A program made the position numbers and the translations under genes. From AWTP1-13 sp963820375 (GTDB lineage Bacteria; Pseudomonadota; Alphaproteobacteria; Rhizobiales; Hyphomicrobiaceae): 64,000 nt of DNA. Positions 43,442-50,308 of this stretch are shown piece by piece (within the stretch, counting starts at the first letter, position 1; each line of letters begins with the position of its first letter). Location of the stretch: assembly GCA_963820375.1 (NCBI GenBank), contig CAWFZX010000006.1, forward strand, positions 1-64,000, given 5' to 3'. The notes under the pieces were generated by a model, which did no database searches, was not told where the DNA came from, and saw only the letters and a list, made by a program, of their open reading frames with translations.

Positions 43442-43659
43442 CGCTGATCGCCCGCAAGCGTGCCGCGGCTGACGCTGGTCACGCCGGGCAGCGCTCGAGC
43501 GCGCGGCGCTTCGGGCCTGGGGAACTTTTTCGGCTGCACGATTTCGCGGCAAGCGTGGCGGCGCTGCAGCGCTGCGGCGGCACGTTCTGCCGTATACGTT
43601 ACCGTCTCGTTGAATCGAGTCGCGCTCCGACCGCGAGCGCGCCATCGGTCCGAAACGAG

Positions 43660-43809
43660 TGGCCAGCGAACCAGAGGCCAGCGAAACAAAGGCCAGCGAA
43701 CAAGAAGCCAGCGAACAAGTGTCTGCCAAACACGTGGCCTGCCAACACGTGACCCAAGCAAGTGATCTACGCACACGTGATCTACGAATAAGGGATCAGG
43801 CAACAAGTG
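43660..43809 (+). repeat. degenerate 15-bp tandem repeat array, 10 units
   Basis: Ten consecutive 15-bp blocks without gaps. The first four are very alike (TGGCCAGCGAACCAG, AGGCCAGCGAAACAA, AGGCCAGCGAACAAG, AAGCCAGCGAACAAG). The middle ones drift (TGTCTGCCAAACACG, TGGCCTGCCAACACG), and the last ones keep the ACACGTG/ACAAGTG ends. The array stops 5 bp before the ATG at 43815. In the frame of the downstream gene it is open throughout and would read as pentapeptides (ASEPE-ASETK-ASEQE-ASEQV-SAKHV-ACQHV). Confidence 0.85.
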
Positions 43810-43814
43810 GTGGG

Positions 43815-44315
43815 ATGGATGCCATGCTGGCACTGAGGCCTTGGCGGATTGGGATGTTTGCCGGCGCCCTCGTCGCCGGTACCCTAAGCATGACACCCTC
43901 GCTCGGCGCGGCTGGCCCCTTTGCCTTCCTCAGCGGGTCATGGTCCGGCTCGGGTAGCATTCGGCTCGACGACGGCAGGTCGGAGGCGCTGAAATGCAAG
44001 GCCTACTACAGTCCCAAGGGGGACGAGACTCTGGGTCTGGCATTACGGTGTGCGAGTTCTTCCAACAAAATCGAACTGCGCGCGCAGCTGACGGCCAGCG
44101 GCAACCGGGTAGCCGGCCATTGGGAGGAGCGCACCTTCAATGCCTCCGGCACGGTGGCGGGCCATGCCTCCGGCGCCAACATGAAGCTGTCGATCAACGG
44201 CGGCGGGTTTTCCGGCTCGATGGCGGTTAGTACCGATGGCCGCAGCCAGGTCATCTCGGTGGCCACCCAAGGGGTGGCGCTCAAGGGGGTAAGCGTCAAC
44301 TTGCGCCGCGATTGA
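43815..44315 (+). CDS. conserved secreted protein of unknown function
   Basis: 166 residues from ATG 43815 (43824 also possible); a hydrophobic signal segment ('WRIGMFAGALVAGTLSMTPSLGAAG') supports export. The mature domain is beta-rich: 'FLSGSWSGSGSIRLDDGRSEALKCKAYYSPKGDETLGLALRCASSSNKIELRAQLTASGNRVAGHWEERTFNASGTV'. This pattern (W-x-G-x-G, two Cys, 'SGNRVAGHWEE') recurs in alphaproteobacterial secreted proteins of lipocalin-like appearance without known function. An upstream frame of 52 codons over the 15-bp repeat array is open and in phase, so a longer form starting at GTG 43659 cannot be excluded. The signal peptide argues for the short form. Confidence 0.75.
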   Translation: MDAMLALRPWRIGMFAGALVAGTLSMTPSLGAAGPFAFLSGSWSGSGSIRLDDGRSEALKCKAYYSPKGDETLGLALRCASSSNKIELRAQLTASGNRVAGHWEERTFNASGTVAGHASGANMKLSINGGGFSGSMAVSTDGRSQVISVATQGVALKGVSVNLRRD

Positions 44316-44320
44316 GGGCT

Positions 44321-44959
44321 TTAGGCCAGGAATGGATTGCTGCGGCGCTCATCGCCGATCGTACTGATCGGCCCGTGGCCGCAGATGAACACCAGGTCAT
44401 CGCCAAGCGGCAATAGCTTGGTCTTGATGGCGTCGATCAGCGCCGCATGGTCGCCGTAGGGAAAGTCGGTTCTCCCAATCGAGCCGCGGAACAACACATC
44501 GCCCACCAGCGCCAAGCGCTGCGCCTCGTTCACGAGCACGATCGAGCCCGGTGAATGCCCGGGACAGTGCAGCGCTGCAAACGTCAACCCGGCAATGGCG
44601 ACGCTGTCGCCTTCCGTAAGCCAGCGGTCGGGGGTGACGTTGCGGCTATCGGCCAAAGCATACGAGCGACCCTGGGCGGTTAGGCCGTCGAGCAGGAACT
44701 TGTCGGCTTGATGCGGGCCCTCGATGGGGATACCTCCCAGTTTCTCCTTTAATTCCGCGGCGCCGCCGGCGTGATCGATGTGGCCGTGCGTGAGGATGAT
44801 CTTCTCGACGCGGAGGCCTACCTGATCGAGGCCGGCCTGGATGCGATCGAGATCACCGCCCGGGTCAACCACGACGCCACGCTTACTGTCTTCGTCCCAC
44901 AGCAAGGTGCAGTTTTGCTGGAACGGGGTAACGGGGACGATGGCAGCCTTCAGGGGCAT
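44321..44959 (-). CDS. MBL-fold metallo-hydrolase (glyoxalase II-like)
   Basis: 212 residues. The metal motif T-H-G-H-I-D-H is in 'IILTHGHIDHAGGAAEL' (residues ~56-72). Further ligands are in 'LHCPGHSPGSIVLV' and 'LALVGDVLFRGSIGRTDFP', and the last His in 'VFICGHGPISTIGDER'. The opening 'VTPFQQNCTLLWDED' is typical of the YcbL/GloB-like type II subgroup, cytosolic hydrolases of thioesters such as S-lactoylglutathione. Complete. Confidence 0.92.
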   Translation of the reverse strand: MPLKAAIVPVTPFQQNCTLLWDEDSKRGVVVDPGGDLDRIQAGLDQVGLRVEKIILTHGHIDHAGGAAELKEKLGGIPIEGPHQADKFLLDGLTAQGRSYALADSRNVTPDRWLTEGDSVAIAGLTFAALHCPGHSPGSIVLVNEAQRLALVGDVLFRGSIGRTDFPYGDHAALIDAIKTKLLPLGDDLVFICGHGPISTIGDERRSNPFLA

Positions 44960-45090
44960 CTTGCTCGGTGGGGCTAAGGGCCCCTTGTCCCTAGCGCGCG
45001 CACCAGCCGGGGTCCATCGTCATCTGCACACAAGTGGGAAAACCCCCGGCAGGTGCACGCAAACACCTTCAGCTGCGCCAGGCGCAGCCC

Positions 45091-46269
45091 TCACGCGAAG
45101 CTGACCGGCAGCCGGCGGGGACCACGCACGGTGCCCTCCGACCATTTGACCTCGCCCGCCAGTTCGAAATCGGGGATCCGCTTCAGGAACTCCTCGACGG
45201 CGACCGTCATCTCCAGACGAGCCAGATTGGAGCCGACGCAGCGATGGATGCCGAGACCGAAGGCGGCATGGCGGTTTTCCTTGCGGTCGATGATGACCTT
45301 ATCGGCGTCGGGGAACATTTCCGGGTCGCGATTGGCGGCCGGGAAGGAGAGCAGCACCATTTGTCCTTCCTTGAAGGTGCAGCCGTTGAGGTTGGTCTCC
45401 TTCTTCACCTCGCGCGCCATGGTGACGGGCGCATACGCGCGCAGGAACTCCTCGATGGCAAGGGGCATCAGCTCGGGCTCGCGGACCAAGCGGCGGCGGT
45501 CCCCGGGCGTCTTTGCCAAATGCCAAAGGCACGAACCGATGGCGCTCCAAGTCGTATCAATGCCGGCGATCAGCAAAAGCCTGAGCGAGCCGATGACGTT
45601 TTCCGTGCTGATCGGTTCGCCGTTGAGCTGCGCTTTGTTCAAATAGCTGATGAGATCGTCGCCTGGCTTCTCCAGCCGCTCGTGCACATGACCCATGAAG
45701 TAATGGGTCATTTCGCCCACCGCCTGCATCAAGGCGCTGTTGTCGGTAATGCCATCCTCGAGAATCCCCTTGATCCATTGCCGGTACAGATCTCCGTCAT
45801 CCTCCGGCAGGCCCAGCAGATGCGCGATCAGGCGCACCGGGATTTCCTGCGCATACTCGACCGCGGCGTCGCAGTGTCCGCGAGCGACGAACTTATCGAT
45901 CAGCTCGTTACAGAGCGTGCGGGCTCTGGGTTCGAGTTTGCGCATCTGATCGGGAGTAAAGGGGGGCAACAGCAGCATCCGCGCGGGGCGGTGCTCGGGC
46001 GGATCGGAGGTAATCGGCGGGGCAGGAACGCGCGGCGGCGGCGTCTCGCGGACAACCACGCGGCGCGACGAGAAATGTTCCGTGTCATAGGCAACCGAGC
46101 GCACATCCTCGTAGCGGGACGGGAAATACACGCCCATGAAGCGCTCAGTATGCGCAATCGGGCAGGCTTTGCGCATTTTGTCCCAGATCGGAAAGGGATC
46201 GTTGATCCAGTGCGGATCAAGGTGATCGAAATCGGTGGCCCAGTCCTTGACGGGCGGTCGCTCGCTCAT
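45091..46269 (-). CDS. cytochrome P450
   Basis: 392 residues, soluble bacterial class I P450. The I-helix oxygen motif is 'LLLIAGIDTTWSAIGS' (A-G-x-D-T-T), the K-helix E-x-x-R lies in 'AIEEFLRAYAP', and the heme loop is 'HAAFGLGIHRCVGSNLARLE' with Cys344 as the iron ligand. It would hydroxylate a hydrophobic substrate using electrons from the ferredoxin gene that lies just upstream (10 bp). No ferredoxin reductase gene is adjacent. The sequence style is like CYP153/CYP199-like or terpene/fatty-acid P450s, but the subfamily is not assigned. Confidence 0.93.
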   Translation of the reverse strand: MSERPPVKDWATDFDHLDPHWINDPFPIWDKMRKACPIAHTERFMGVYFPSRYEDVRSVAYDTEHFSSRRVVVRETPPPRVPAPPITSDPPEHRPARMLLLPPFTPDQMRKLEPRARTLCNELIDKFVARGHCDAAVEYAQEIPVRLIAHLLGLPEDDGDLYRQWIKGILEDGITDNSALMQAVGEMTHYFMGHVHERLEKPGDDLISYLNKAQLNGEPISTENVIGSLRLLLIAGIDTTWSAIGSCLWHLAKTPGDRRRLVREPELMPLAIEEFLRAYAPVTMAREVKKETNLNGCTFKEGQMVLLSFPAANRDPEMFPDADKVIIDRKENRHAAFGLGIHRCVGSNLARLEMTVAVEEFLKRIPDFELAGEVKWSEGTVRGPRRLPVSFA

Positions 46270-46278
46270 TTGCGCACC

Positions 46279-46494
46279 TCACTTCTCGATGATCTCGACC
46301 GCGAACTCGGGGCAGTTGGATTTGGCGAGATAGGCCTTCTCCTCGAGTTCCGGCGGCACCGAGCCGTCGTTGACCTCCCGAGCGTTGCCGTATTCGTCGA
46401 GCTCGAACAGCTCCGGAGCGATCGCCTTGCAGCGATTGTGTCCCTGGCATTTGTCGCGGTTGACGTGAACCTTCAAGCTTGAGCTGCTGGTCAT
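46279..46494 (-). CDS. P450-associated ferredoxin
   Basis: 71 residues from ATG 46494 (GGGAGGA upstream). The Fe-S motif is C-x2-H-x2-C: 'RDKCQGHNRCKAIAPELFELDEYG', with the last cluster Cys in 'KSNCPEFAVEIIE'. The His in place of a Cys is common in P450-linked ferredoxins and gives either a [3Fe-4S] or a modified [4Fe-4S] cluster. It lies 10 bp upstream of the P450 gene on the same strand, so it is its probable electron donor. Confidence 0.92.
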   Translation of the reverse strand: MTSSSSLKVHVNRDKCQGHNRCKAIAPELFELDEYGNAREVNDGSVPPELEEKAYLAKSNCPEFAVEIIEK

Positions 46495-46612
46495 TGCCGG
46501 TCCTCCCGCGTCTTGTTGCCGGGCGTTGTCGGCCAGTGTGACGTATGCCTGGGATGGGGGCAAGGGACAGACGCGAGGCGGCTGGGGGTCGCTTGGGGAC
46601 AAGCGCCGGTCA

Positions 46613-46834
46613 TCAGACCGGCTCCAATTCGAGCAAAGGCTCCCCTTCGGCGACCGGACTGTTCTCGCTCACCAGCCATTTGGCGACCCGACCGGTCCGC
46701 TCCGCGGCGACCGGGATGTGCATCTTCATGGCTTCGATGATGCCGACCTCGGTGTCGGCCAGCACGCAATCGCCAACCTTGACCAAACACATAATGAGTT
46801 GTCCGGCGACCGGAGAGATGACGTTTCGGGACAC
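46613..46834 (-). CDS. stand-alone biotinyl/lipoyl domain protein (biotin carboxyl carrier-like)
   Basis: 73 residues, only one biotinyl domain: 'ISPVAGQLIMCLVKVGDCVLADTEVGIIEAMKMHIPVAAERTGRV' with the biotin-acceptor Lys in E-A-M-K-M and the C-terminal half 'WLVSENSPVAEGEPLLELEP'. It matches small carriers annotated as acetyl-CoA carboxylase biotin carboxyl carrier-like proteins. No carboxylase or transcarboxylase gene is present in the window. It is 118 bp upstream of the ferredoxin gene on the same strand, so it may share the transcript with the P450 system or merely be a neighbour. Confidence 0.85.
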   Translation of the reverse strand: MSRNVISPVAGQLIMCLVKVGDCVLADTEVGIIEAMKMHIPVAAERTGRVAKWLVSENSPVAEGEPLLELEPV

Positions 46835-47005
46835 GCGTGTGGCCTAGGATAGGTTGATCGATGGCACAGGAGCATGTCTCACCGCGCTCCGCAAGCGCCC
46901 GGCAAGACCGGTCAGGATCGGGGGAGCCCGGCGGTGGCAGCTGCTCGCTCGGCGGTTCGGCCGAGGTCGGAGGGCTCGCATTTTAAGGAGCCGTCCAGCA
47001 GCCAC

Positions 47006-47034
47006 AAAGAAAAGGGAGCCCGCCGGGGGCTCCC
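47006..47034 (-). terminator. intrinsic terminator of ctrA
   Basis: Read on the minus strand: GGGAGCCC, loop CCGGC, GGGCTCCC (8-bp perfect stem), followed by TTTTCTTT. It starts 30 bp after the ctrA stop codon (47065-47067). Strong Rho-independent type. Confidence 0.9.
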
Positions 47035-47064
47035 TAGGAGGTCAAGCGCGAAGAAGAAGACAAC

Positions 47065-47760
47065 TCAAGCCGCCACGTGTTCGTCGCCGGGATCGCGCAG
47101 CACATAGCCGCGTCCCCAAACCGTCTCGATGTAGTGCTGGCCCCCCGTGGCCGCCTGCAGTTTCTTGCGCAACTTACAGATGAAGACGTCGATGATCTTG
47201 AGCTCGGGCTCGTCCATGCCGCCGTAGAGATGATTGAGGAACATTTCCTTGGTCAGGGTCGTGCCCTTGCGCAGCGAGAGCAACTCGAGCATTTGGTATT
47301 CTTTGCTGGTCAGATGCACCCGTTGATTGTGCACTTCAACGGTCTTGGTATCGAGGTTGACCTTGAGTTCACCGGTCTCGATCACCGACTGGGCGTGTCC
47401 CTTGGAGCGGCGTACGATGGCGTGAATTCGGGCCACCAGCTCGTCCTTGTGGAAGGGCTTGGTCATGTAGTCGTCAGCGCCGAAGCCGAGACCACGGACC
47501 TTGTCTTCGATGCCCGCCAGACCGGACAGGATCAGGATTGGGGTCTGCACCTTGCTGACCCGCAGCGTCTTCAGGACCTCATAGCCGCTCATGTCCGGCA
47601 AGTTGAGGTCAAGCAGAATAATGTCGTAGTCGTAGAGTTTGCCGAGATCGACCCCCTCTTCCCCAAGGTCGGTCGTGTAGACGTTGAATCCCTCGGACTG
47701 CAGCATCAGCTCGATGCTTTGCGCCGTGGCGCTGTCGTCCTCGATCAGAAGGACCCGCAT
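47065..47760 (-). CDS. ctrA: cell-cycle response regulator CtrA
   Basis: 231 residues from ATG 47760. The receiver domain is 'MRVLLIEDDSATAQSIELML' with the phospho-Asp in 'DIILLDLNLPDMSGYEVLKTL' (Asp51) and the Lys in 'DDYMTKPFHKDELVARI'. The OmpR-type winged-helix domain follows: 'VHLTSKEYQMLELLSLRKGTTLTKEMFLNHLYGGMDEPELKIIDVFICKLRKKLQ' and 'YIETVWGRGYVLRDP'. This is the near-invariant CtrA of alphaproteobacteria, the master regulator binding TTAA-N7-TTAA boxes for flagellar, division and methylation genes. It is regulated by phosphorelay (CckA-ChpT), and sciP, for its inhibitor, lies 2 kb away. Confidence 0.98.
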   Translation of the reverse strand: MRVLLIEDDSATAQSIELMLQSEGFNVYTTDLGEEGVDLGKLYDYDIILLDLNLPDMSGYEVLKTLRVSKVQTPILILSGLAGIEDKVRGLGFGADDYMTKPFHKDELVARIHAIVRRSKGHAQSVIETGELKVNLDTKTVEVHNQRVHLTSKEYQMLELLSLRKGTTLTKEMFLNHLYGGMDEPELKIIDVFICKLRKKLQAATGGQHYIETVWGRGYVLRDPGDEHVAA

Positions 47761-47839
47761 ATCAATCCTCTCTCTCGGACCCGCATTGCGAGGTCCGCTG
47801 CCCGATGTTTCAAGAGGCCGCCGCCGGCTCAACTCGCCC

Positions 47840-47860
47840 AGCCTTCCTGCGGGGAAGGCT
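47840..47860 (-). promoter_or_regulatory. perfect inverted repeat in the ctrA upstream region
   Basis: AGCCTTCC-TGCGG-GGAAGGCT, an 8-bp perfect stem with a 5-nt loop, 80-100 bp before the ctrA start. It could form a 5'-UTR hairpin in the ctrA mRNA or be an operator. There is no T-run on the ctrA-coding side, so it is not a terminator. Confidence 0.6.
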
Positions 47861-47872
47861 AGTCGCCAGAGG

Positions 47873-47887
47873 TTAACAAAGCCTAAT
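47873..47887 (-). promoter_or_regulatory. candidate CtrA box upstream of ctrA
   Basis: TTAA-N7-TAAT (plus strand), close to the CtrA consensus TTAA-N7-TTAA, 113 bp before the ctrA start. It fits autoregulation as known in Caulobacter; one half-site deviates. Confidence 0.45.
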
Positions 47888-48222
47888 TTTGCCTTACAAG
47901 TACGCTCATTTTCGAACAGCAAAGCTTGCGGCATACACCCCGGCAGCGTCGGACATTGTGCCGTACACAAACAAACATCCCGGCCCAGCCGGAAGCAGTG
48001 GCCCCCGCCGCGCGCCAAGACGGCACACAAATGACCCGGATGATTTCACCCCCACTGCAGAAGCGTGAGCTTGGCTGTGTCCGTTGACCCTGCGAACGCC
48101 ATCAAGCACGTTTCTGCGCACCGCAATTGTCTTCTAGCTGATTTGCAACTCACGCCCTAGGGGCGCGGCAAAAAAAAGTAGCGCCGGCGGCCCGCAGCCT
48201 CAGCTCCGTCCTAACGCGTTGC

Positions 48223-48237
48223 TTTACCGCAACTTAA
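48223..48237 (+). promoter_or_regulatory. candidate CtrA box upstream of fliJ-like gene
   Basis: TTTA-CCGCAAC-TTAA, one mismatch to TTAA-N7-TTAA, about 180 bp before the fliJ-like start. CtrA control of flagellar genes is standard in alphaproteobacteria. Confidence 0.5.
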
Positions 48238-48419
48238 TGGCTCATGTATAAGTTGGCTAAGAAAGCTGGGACCAGCCGTCGCCCGCCGCTCGAAAGATCG
48301 GCCGGCGAGTGATCGCACGCGTGTTGGCACATCGCTTGCGTGCCGCCCTGGGGCGCGAGCGAAATGTTCGCAGGGTGAGGCATTGAAACGGTGAACGCGG
48401 GACTTGGGGGTAGCGAGTT

Positions 48420-48797
48420 ATGAAGTCACGTGACGTTGCGTTGCGGTTGAAACGCTTCGAAGTCAGCGAGAAGGCGCGCACGGTCGTGTCGATGGAATCG
48501 ATGATCGGCGACTTCGAGCGGATGGCCCACGACCTTGCCCGCCAGATAGCGGCCGAGGAGGAGCGGACGGGGGTTAAAGATACCTCGCACTTTGCCTATT
48601 CCACCTTTGCCAAGGCCGCCGCCTTGCGGCGCCGGAACCTGCTCAACTCCGTCACCGATCTGCGCGCCAAGCTCGATGCCGCCAAGCGCGAGCACGAGGA
48701 GATGGCGAGCGAGCTGAGCAAGCTCGACCCCGGCATGCCGCGCGAGAGCGAACGGCACGAGCTCAATGCCGGGCGCCCCGGCATGATGATGAATTGA
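48420..48797 (+). CDS. fliJ: FliJ-like flagellar export chaperone/coiled-coil protein
   Basis: 125 residues, almost all helical: 'LRLKRFEVSEKARTVVSMESMIGDFERMAHDLARQIAAEEERTGVKDTSHFAYSTFAKAAALRRRNLLNSVTDLRAKLDAAKREHEEMASELSKL'. It fits the two-helix coiled coil of FliJ/YscO proteins, which help the FliI ATPase in flagellar type III export. 'RLKRFEVSEKARTV' is like the N-terminus of FliJ from rhizobia, where the gene is also divergent from ctrA. The end 'GRPGMMMN' is a short tail. No other flagellar gene is in the window. Confidence 0.8.
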   Translation: MKSRDVALRLKRFEVSEKARTVVSMESMIGDFERMAHDLARQIAAEEERTGVKDTSHFAYSTFAKAAALRRRNLLNSVTDLRAKLDAAKREHEEMASELSKLDPGMPRESERHELNAGRPGMMMN

Positions 48798-49085
48798 CAC
48801 CGGGGCAGCGCCGGCGCCACCCAGGCCGCCGTGCTGCCTCGTCCACAGGCCCTAAAAATTCTAGCGCTCAGGTGTCCCGCGGTTGCTCCGCGCCAGCGCC
48901 CGCCGGTGCTGAGACCTCGAGGTATTGCCGGCGGTTGCAAACCGCGGCGGTTGACTTGCCCTGTGCGTCCCGCTTATGGCACCGTTTCAAGGTCCGGTTT
49001 GCCGAATCATGCGCATGAGGGTTGAGGCGATGTGGCGTGGAGGCAAAAGCGTGCCTTCAGCTACGCGCATTGGGGGCAGGCTCGC

Positions 49086-49658
49086 ATGCACCGTCGCTGC
49101 CTCGTCTTGGCGGCCATTGCCGCGGCAGCTGCCGCGGGCGGCTGCTCGTCGCTGACGCTTCCCTCGTTGCCGGTCGCAGCCAAAGCACCGGCGCCGGCAG
49201 CCGATGGGGTCCGGCCAACCGTGCCGCCCAATGCCTTCGAGACCGCTTTTATCGTGCCAGGCACGCCGACGGGGATTTATGCCATCGTCGCGCGCGGGGC
49301 CCTCAATTGCTGGCTGGGCGTGGCCGGTCCCCTGCACGCAACGCACGTCTTTGCGGCCGAAGCGGCGCCCCCGAACCAGGGCGGCGCCGCCGAAATCGTG
49401 CTGCACGAGCGCGATGTATCCTTCCGCGATCAACGCGGACCGCGCGCCTTGCGCGTGAGCTTTGAGCAGGCTCAAGGGGGCGTGCGGGTCGGATTGAGCA
49501 ATCTGCGCCTCGCCGTGGCGCTGGCCGAGGCCATGGCGGGCGATGCCGCCGCATGGGCAAAAGGCGGGAGCGGATGTCGTGCGCAAGAGGTGCGCGAGCC
49601 CGGTGTCACCGGTTGGACCCGTCCACCGCCGCCGAGCTTCGCCGGACACCGCAACTGA
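49086..49658 (+). CDS. putative lipoprotein
   Basis: 190 residues from ATG 49086 ('MHRRCLVLAAIAAAAAAGGCSSLTLPSLP'), chosen because the signal peptide with lipobox A-A-G-G-C starts there; upstream in-frame codons would add 18 polar residues. The mature part has a Pro/Ala linker, then a small domain ('FETAFIVPGTPTGIYAIVARGALNCWLGVAGPLHATHVFAAEAAPPNQGGAAEIVLHERD', 'RALRVSFEQAQGGVRVGLSNLRLAVALAEAM'). A second Cys pair could form (Cys in 'ALNCWLG' and 'GSGCRAQ'). No known function. Confidence 0.7.
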   Translation: MHRRCLVLAAIAAAAAAGGCSSLTLPSLPVAAKAPAPAADGVRPTVPPNAFETAFIVPGTPTGIYAIVARGALNCWLGVAGPLHATHVFAAEAAPPNQGGAAEIVLHERDVSFRDQRGPRALRVSFEQAQGGVRVGLSNLRLAVALAEAMAGDAAAWAKGGSGCRAQEVREPGVTGWTRPPPPSFAGHRN

Positions 49659-49681
49659 ACGCTTGCCGTTTGGCAGATCGT

Positions 49682-49960
49682 CTAGTCGCGGTAGTCCTGG
49701 ATCCGCGTTGCACGCAGACCGGGCAAGCCGTGCCGATCGATGGAGCGCTGCCAGGACAAGAACTCGTCCACCGTCAGCTTGTAGCGCTCGCAGGCTTCCT
49801 CAAGGCTCAGCAAACCGCCACGGACCGCGGCGACCACTTCGGCCTTGCGTCGAATTACCCAGCGCTTGGTATCCTTCGGCGGCAGGTCTGCCACGGTGAG
49901 CGGACTACCGTCCGGCCCGATGACGTAGCGCACGCGCGCCCTGTACTGTTGATCGGTCAT
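49682..49960 (-). CDS. sciP: CtrA inhibitor protein SciP (DUF1153)
   Basis: 92 residues, near-identical in style to SciP of Caulobacter: 'RVRYVIGPDGSPLTVADLPPKDTKRWVIRRKAEVVAAVRGGLLSLEEACERYKLTVDEFLSWQRSIDRHGLPGLRATRIQDYR'. SciP has a helix-turn-helix-like fold, binds CtrA at its promoters and represses CtrA-activated genes in the G1 phase. The gene is in the same neighbourhood as ctrA and has a CtrA-box-like site upstream, in line with known CtrA control of sciP. Confidence 0.95.
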   Translation of the reverse strand: MTDQQYRARVRYVIGPDGSPLTVADLPPKDTKRWVIRRKAEVVAAVRGGLLSLEEACERYKLTVDEFLSWQRSIDRHGLPGLRATRIQDYRD

Positions 49961-50308
49961 GATACTCGTTACACGTTGTCTGACCTGGGGAGATCCTAGA
50001 CCAACGCAATTAAAATGGACCTAAGTGTTCAGGTAAATACTTGGAGAACGCCTGTTTCAATATTAGCCGATACCATGGTTAATGCTGGCGCGAGCGCGGT
50101 TGCGAAGGCCGCAGGGCGCCCCCCACGGGCGTGGCCTCCCGGCAACGCGCTGCGGCCTCCCTGCGCCTGGTCGCTGCGGCAAACGACGCAAATTGCCGCC
50201 TTTCTTGCGGTTCGCCTTGATTGTGCTCTGTGCTGCCGCCATAGTCCCGGCTGCGGGATGGGTGGCCGCGCTCAGAGGGGACCGATCAGGAATTAGGCCT
50301 GCGCTGCC
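49961..50308. other. intergenic region sciP-mnmA
   Basis: About 350 bp with the sciP promoter on the left (AT-rich 49970-50090) and a GC-rich right half. No gene recognised. It contains a CtrA-box-like site at 50010-50024 and a CGCAAATTG motif at 50187. Confidence 0.4.
50010..50024 (-). promoter_or_regulatory. candidate CtrA box upstream of sciP
   Basis: TTAA-AATGGAC-CTAA on the plus strand, one mismatch to TTAA-N7-TTAA, 50 bp before the sciP start. It is well placed for the activation of sciP by CtrA known in Caulobacter. Confidence 0.55.

Larger units (their letters stand above)
47761..48419. other. ctrA-fliJ divergent regulatory region
   Basis: About 660 bp without a gene, the largest clean regulatory gap in the window. 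It holds a perfect hairpin at 47840-47860, CtrA-box-like sites at 47873-47887 and 48223-48237, and AT-richer stretches (47870-47930, 48220-48260) where promoters are expected. Confidence 0.6.

Noticed and set aside
43205..43774. Minus-strand open frame with pentapeptide repeats (SLASC-SLAFV)
   Set aside because: It is the complement of the 15-bp array and runs into the antisense of the hydrolase gene; no start signal.
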